Below, in pieces: positions 61,247-64,000 of a stretch of DNA of 64,000 bases. Each line of letters begins with the position of its first letter. Position 1 is the stretch's first letter. The DNA is from Anthropogastromicrobium aceti (lineage in GTDB: Bacteria > Bacillota > Clostridia > Lachnospirales > Lachnospiraceae). The position numbers were made by a program, and so were the translations under genes. The notes beneath the pieces are model-generated. The model saw only the letters and a list, made by a program, of their open reading frames with translations. It was not told where the DNA came from and did no database searches. The DNA lies in assembly GCF_025567095.1 (NCBI RefSeq), contig NZ_JAOQJH010000013.1; one strand, 5' to 3'.

Positions 61247-62136
61247 ATGGCAAAAAGCAATCAAATGCGAAACTACAGTGGCATCCAGCTTTCTGTGTAG
61301 CGGTAGAGCTTGAATTGCGCTTAAACAAAGCAGATCTCGAGTTTAAGCGAGAATATAATTTAAGCAAGAAGCCATTACAGATGGATCTTTTGATCATTGA
61401 GAAGCGAAAAAATGTGCAAATTCAAAATGAAATTGGTCGTATTTTTCGTAGACACAATGTAATTGAGTACAAGTCTCCAGATGATGGTATGACGATTGAT
61501 GACTTTTTTAAAACGCTTGGTTATGCATATTTGTATAAGGGATTAGGTGAAAAGGTAGATCAGATTCCACTAGAGGAGCTAACGATTTCTCTATTTCGAG
61601 CGATAGTACCGAAGCAATTATTCAATAAGCTTGCTGGTTATGGATATGCGATTGAGATGCAAGTATTAGGTATTTATTATGTACAAGGGCTTGCCATTCC
61701 AGCGCAAATTATTGTAACGAGTGAATTAGAGTCACAAAACCATGAAAGCTTAAAGGTATTATCCAAAAGTGCAGAAAAAGAGGATATCCAAAAGTTTACA
61801 GAGATGGCAAAGAATTTCAAAGAGCCAGGAGATAAGGAAAAGGCGGATGCTGTGTTACAGGTAAGTGTGGTAGCAAATAAGGAAAAGTATGATGAGGTTA
61901 GGAGGTCGACAGGCATGTGTGAAGCATTACGAGAGCTTATGAAGGACGAAATTGAGGAAGAGTTAAAGAAAAATCGAGATCAAGCAATCAAGGAGGGTCG
62001 AGCAGAGGGCGAAAATCTAGCTAAAAAAGAGATGGCTTATGAGCTTTATCATGCGGAAGGCTTTACGATTGAACGAATTGCAAAGTTGGTAAAGATGGAT
62101 CAAAAAATTGTAGAAGAGTGGCTATTACAAAAATAA
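61247..62136 (+). pseudogene. PD-(D/E)XK nuclease (Rpn/YhgA-like family), frameshifted near its start
   Basis: From 61315 onward 273 residues are open, with the nuclease core MDLLIIEK and GRIFRRHNVIEYKSPDD (D, then E-x-K), and a C-terminal helix-turn-helix-like tail (GFTIERIAKLVKMDQKIVEE). Upstream, the same frame still encodes the family-typical WHPAFCVAVELEL but has no start codon. ATG 61247, with AGGAAAA before it, enters the wrong frame and stops at 61298. One extra A in the A5 run at 61252-61256 would restore MAKKQSNAKLQWHPAFCV. So it is frameshifted, phase-variable, or a sequencing error; a TTG start at 61315 is less likely. Confidence 0.75.
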
Positions 62137-62180
62137 CGTGCACCCCATTATCTTGAATTCTTCAATCTTTTTTTCGAGAA

Positions 62181-62244
62181 GATGGAAAGGTACTCTATAT
62201 TCACAGGGCAAACTTCCAGATTATTGATAAGGAATTAATCCAGT
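62181..62244 (+). pseudogene. Duplicated 3' tail of the DUF5052-like lipoprotein gene
   Basis: These 64 bases match 58471-58534, differing at about eight positions, and still translate to DGKVLYIHRANFQIIDKELI plus a final Q before TAA. No upstream part of the gene remains. The tail is followed by a terminator, as if a whole gene once ended here. Confidence 0.85.
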
Positions 62245-62266
62245 AATAAGTATATAGCAACGATTT

Positions 62267-62304
62267 AAAGGTGCGCCGAGGAAAGTAATCGGTGCACCTT
62301 TTTT
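62267..62304 (+). terminator. Intrinsic terminator
   Basis: AAAGGTGCGCCG pairs with CGGTGCACCTTT with one mismatch and is followed by a T-run. Confidence 0.85.
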
Positions 62305-62332
62305 CTATTAAATTAGAAGGTGGTGATTCGAA

Positions 62333-62905
62333 ATGGGAAATTCAAAAGAAACGATATGTGGAGAATTGCTATATGAATTCATGGTTCATGAAAAAGGTTT
62401 TAAAATATCAGGAAGATGGAATAATCATGAACAGAAAAAATTGCTTAATGATTTTGCCGTAATGATACAACTAATTGAGTTAGAAATAGATGTTTCTTTT
62501 GGAGAAATAAAACAGGTTGTCTTATATTTGAAAAATGCAGATGTCCATGTAGAAAATGTACTACAAAATGTACTACAGAGAAAAGACTCTGACATGATGA
62601 GATTTTATGGCAAAGCAAATGTAAAAATTGATTCTAAAATGCTTGAGTTAATTGAAAAAGGTGAAAGAATCATTCAGGAGAGCCAGAAAACAAAAGGGTT
62701 AAAAAGACTGGTTTCTGAAAAAAAGAGAAAAGAACAAATGTGGCTTATTTTGATGGGACTTCATAATTTACCAAGAATTTATTTGGATGGAGAAGGAGAA
62801 ATTGATGATTTGAAAAAGTGGTTAATTTCTCAGGAGGAAGCATTTGCGTATAGTAGTTCATATTTGACAGCATTAATAGAATCTGAGATAAAAAAGAATC
62901 TTTGA
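62333..62905 (+). CDS. Hypothetical protein
   Basis: This 190-residue protein is not recognised. It is charged and mainly helical, with no signal peptide or transmembrane segment; the middle is lysine-rich (ESQKTKGLKRLVSEKKRKEQ) and the C-terminus reads LTALIESEIKKNL. The gene is A/T-richer than the metabolic genes of the window. It lies first in a run of three small plus-strand genes after a terminator. A role as an immunity-type protein is possible but unsupported. Confidence 0.6.
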   Translation: MGNSKETICGELLYEFMVHEKGFKISGRWNNHEQKKLLNDFAVMIQLIELEIDVSFGEIKQVVLYLKNADVHVENVLQNVLQRKDSDMMRFYGKANVKIDSKMLELIEKGERIIQESQKTKGLKRLVSEKKRKEQMWLILMGLHNLPRIYLDGEGEIDDLKKWLISQEEAFAYSSSYLTALIESEIKKNL

Positions 62906-62932
62906 TATTGAAAAATAAGAGGGTAAAATTTG

Positions 62933-63508
62933 ATGAAAAAGATAATCGTTAACGACTGTGCGCAGTATTTTACTGCTCTAAAAGAAATAAAGAAAGGCAT
63001 TAAGGCATAGATATTGGATTATGACGAAGATGAGGAAATAGATGGAGGTTTTGCAGCGGAGGAAATTACAAAGCTGTCAGATGGAGTTCCAGTTGAGCTA
63101 TGGACAGCAAATATGCTAGATTATGTTTATAAGAAAAAATATATAGGTCATATGTGGCAAAATATAAGAAAAAAGTATATGCTCTCTGTAACCGAAGAGA
63201 TAGAAAAGAATTGTGAAGAAAGTGCTTATCTGATACAGTTCGGAAAGGCAAGAATAGCACAGAAAAGCATAAAACAAGCAATTAACTATTTAAAAGGTGC
63301 AAGTATGTCATCTTTTTTATTGATTGGAGAATTTGAGCAAGTGGATAAACTAATAGAGTTATTGCCCAAACTTGAAAAAAATTATAAAGAGATTGCGAAT
63401 ATTATTAATCTTGTATGTGATGAAAAAGGAATAAATAAAGTGATATATTTGATTCAGGGAATAGATGGTGCTTCGCTAATATTGTTTTCTTTTGGAGGGG
63501 AGAGTTAA
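62933..63508 (+). pseudogene. Hypothetical gene interrupted by an in-frame amber codon
   Basis: ATG 62933 with GAGGG upstream opens MKKIIVNDCAQYFTALKEIK and stops at TAG 63008-63010; the same frame then continues without break for 165 codons (LDYDEDEEIDGGFAAEEITK onward) to 63508. The later part has no good start: TTG 63014 lacks a ribosome site. The simplest reading is a single gene of about 191 codons broken by one nonsense mutation. The family is not recognised; the protein is charged and helical. Its end overlaps the region holding the next gene's ribosome site. Confidence 0.65.
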
Positions 63509-63512
63509 TATA

Positions 63513-63884
63513 ATGGAAATTTATTTGAGTTCAGAAACTGAAGGACGTGCTGATAGTTTGTTACTTCCCATACGAAATATGGTAGATTCACTTTTGGATG
63601 ATATCAGAAAAAATGAGTATGGAAGCGCGTTGACAAGTGTTGGTGTATTCGCAATCATAATGAAGGAAGAAATGTATGATTCTGGTGGCTACTGTGAACG
63701 ACAATACTACAGTAAGGTGAGAAAGGAAGCAGATATCAGGTTGCGGTTAAATTATAAAAGTTTCTGTAATGCAGAACCTGAAAAACGCGTGGAACTATAT
63801 AAGCAGCATGTAAGCAGAGCGTTAGAAATAGCAGCCGACAAAGCGAAAAGTGCTGATCCTGAATTTCAAAGGGACAAGTTATAA
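63513..63884 (+). CDS. Small hypothetical protein
   Basis: The 123-residue protein starts at ATG 63513 behind GGAGGGGAG, only 4 bp after the interrupted gene. It is helical and charged: RADSLLLPIRNMVDSLLDDI, SALTSVGVFAIIMKEEMYDS, EYYSK-like and RVELYKQHVSRALEIAADKA. Small orphan genes of this kind are often immunity proteins of polymorphic toxins, but no toxin gene is visible, so that is only a suggestion. Confidence 0.62.
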   Translation: MEIYLSSETEGRADSLLLPIRNMVDSLLDDIRKNEYGSALTSVGVFAIIMKEEMYDSGGYCERQYYSKVRKEADIRLRLNYKSFCNAEPEKRVELYKQHVSRALEIAADKAKSADPEFQRDKL

Positions 63885-63900
63885 AATTTTTAGGCGAAAA

Positions 63901-63920
63901 CCCAGGGGCTTGCCCCTGGG
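63901..63920. repeat. 20-bp perfect inverted repeat
   Basis: CCCAGGGGC and GCCCCTGGG pair around TT, 17 bp after the last gene. It lacks a T-run on either side, so it may be a weak terminator or part of a repeat. Confidence 0.55.
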
Positions 63921-64000
63921 ATGAAGCCAAGAAATATTTTTCTAAATCTTTAATGTCGATATCTTCTGAATACACATTACAGATCTAACAACATAAAAGG

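Noticed and set aside
63008..63010. Selenocysteine at the in-frame stop
   Set aside because: The codon is TAG, not TGA, and no SECIS-like hairpin follows; a nonsense mutation is simpler.
57901..63884. Prophage or integrative element at the right end
   Set aside because: No integrase, transposase with catalytic triad, phage structural gene or attachment repeat was seen; the nuclease family at 61247 is not by itself evidence of mobility.

Overview
The window looks like the chromosome of a gut-type anaerobic Firmicute, most probably a Lachnospiraceae (Clostridia). Support: moderate A+T content, strong AGGAGG-type ribosome sites, sigma-A promoters (TTGACA, 17 bp, TATAAT), ferredoxin-based anaerobic enzymes (indolepyruvate:ferredoxin oxidoreductase, [FeFe] hydrogenase), and sugar ABC importers that carry no ATPase gene of their own. 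Family-level placement is inference. No phage, insertion sequence, CRISPR array or rRNA was seen.

Layout. 1-3518: end of iorA, iorB and an AMP-forming acyl-CoA ligase (aryl-2-oxoacid fermentation). 3611-6679 (minus): a three-gene ABC-2 exporter. 6849-8615: a secreted transglutaminase-like protein with seven 22-residue aromatic repeats. 8750-11354: rfbA, a VanZ-like protein and hisC, followed by a 143-bp structured repeat and a terminator. 11620-20520: a uronide or glycosaminoglycan-type locus (AraC regulator, DUF2264/GH154 enzyme, LplABC-type importer, heparinase II/III-family lyase, GH88 hydrolase). 20593-20785: a probable 6S RNA, then aspS. 22770-23724 (minus): an sdpR/sdpI-like pair with a 30-bp palindromic operator; then a CobW-type GTPase.

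24934-32812: a UgpC/A/E/B-like importer joined to a metallo-beta-lactamase-fold hydrolase, SurE and a UshA-type 5'-nucleotidase, which reads as phosphate-ester or nucleotide scavenging. tRNA-Lys(CTT) follows. 33282-35803: a lipoprotein sugar-binding protein translationally coupled to a membrane diguanylate cyclase. 35937-49452: a beta-mannooligosaccharide locus (LacI, AraC, binding protein, two permeases, two GH130 phosphorylases, a 2-epimerase, CE17- and CE2-type acetyl esterases, phosphomannomutase). Import, deacetylation, epimerisation and phosphorolysis are all present; no mannanase and no ATPase gene is in the window. The lone MsmX/UgpC-type ATPase at 24934 could energise all three importers (inference).

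49653-57849 is mostly housekeeping: a zinc-ribbon protein, a PAP2 phosphatase, a cold-shock protein, cyclophilin, a GNAT, PlsC, MalQ and an [FeFe] hydrogenase with group B-like H-cluster motifs. 57901-63884 is an accessory, decaying region: a DUF5052-like lipoprotein coupled to an HExxH membrane protease, a serine-hydrolase remnant, a frameshifted PD-(D/E)XK nuclease, a duplicated tail of the lipoprotein gene, and small orphan genes, one with an in-frame amber codon.

The items most worth following are the binding-protein/diguanylate-cyclase pair, the structured 143-bp element, the three binding proteins without a lipobox, and the decaying cassette at the right end.
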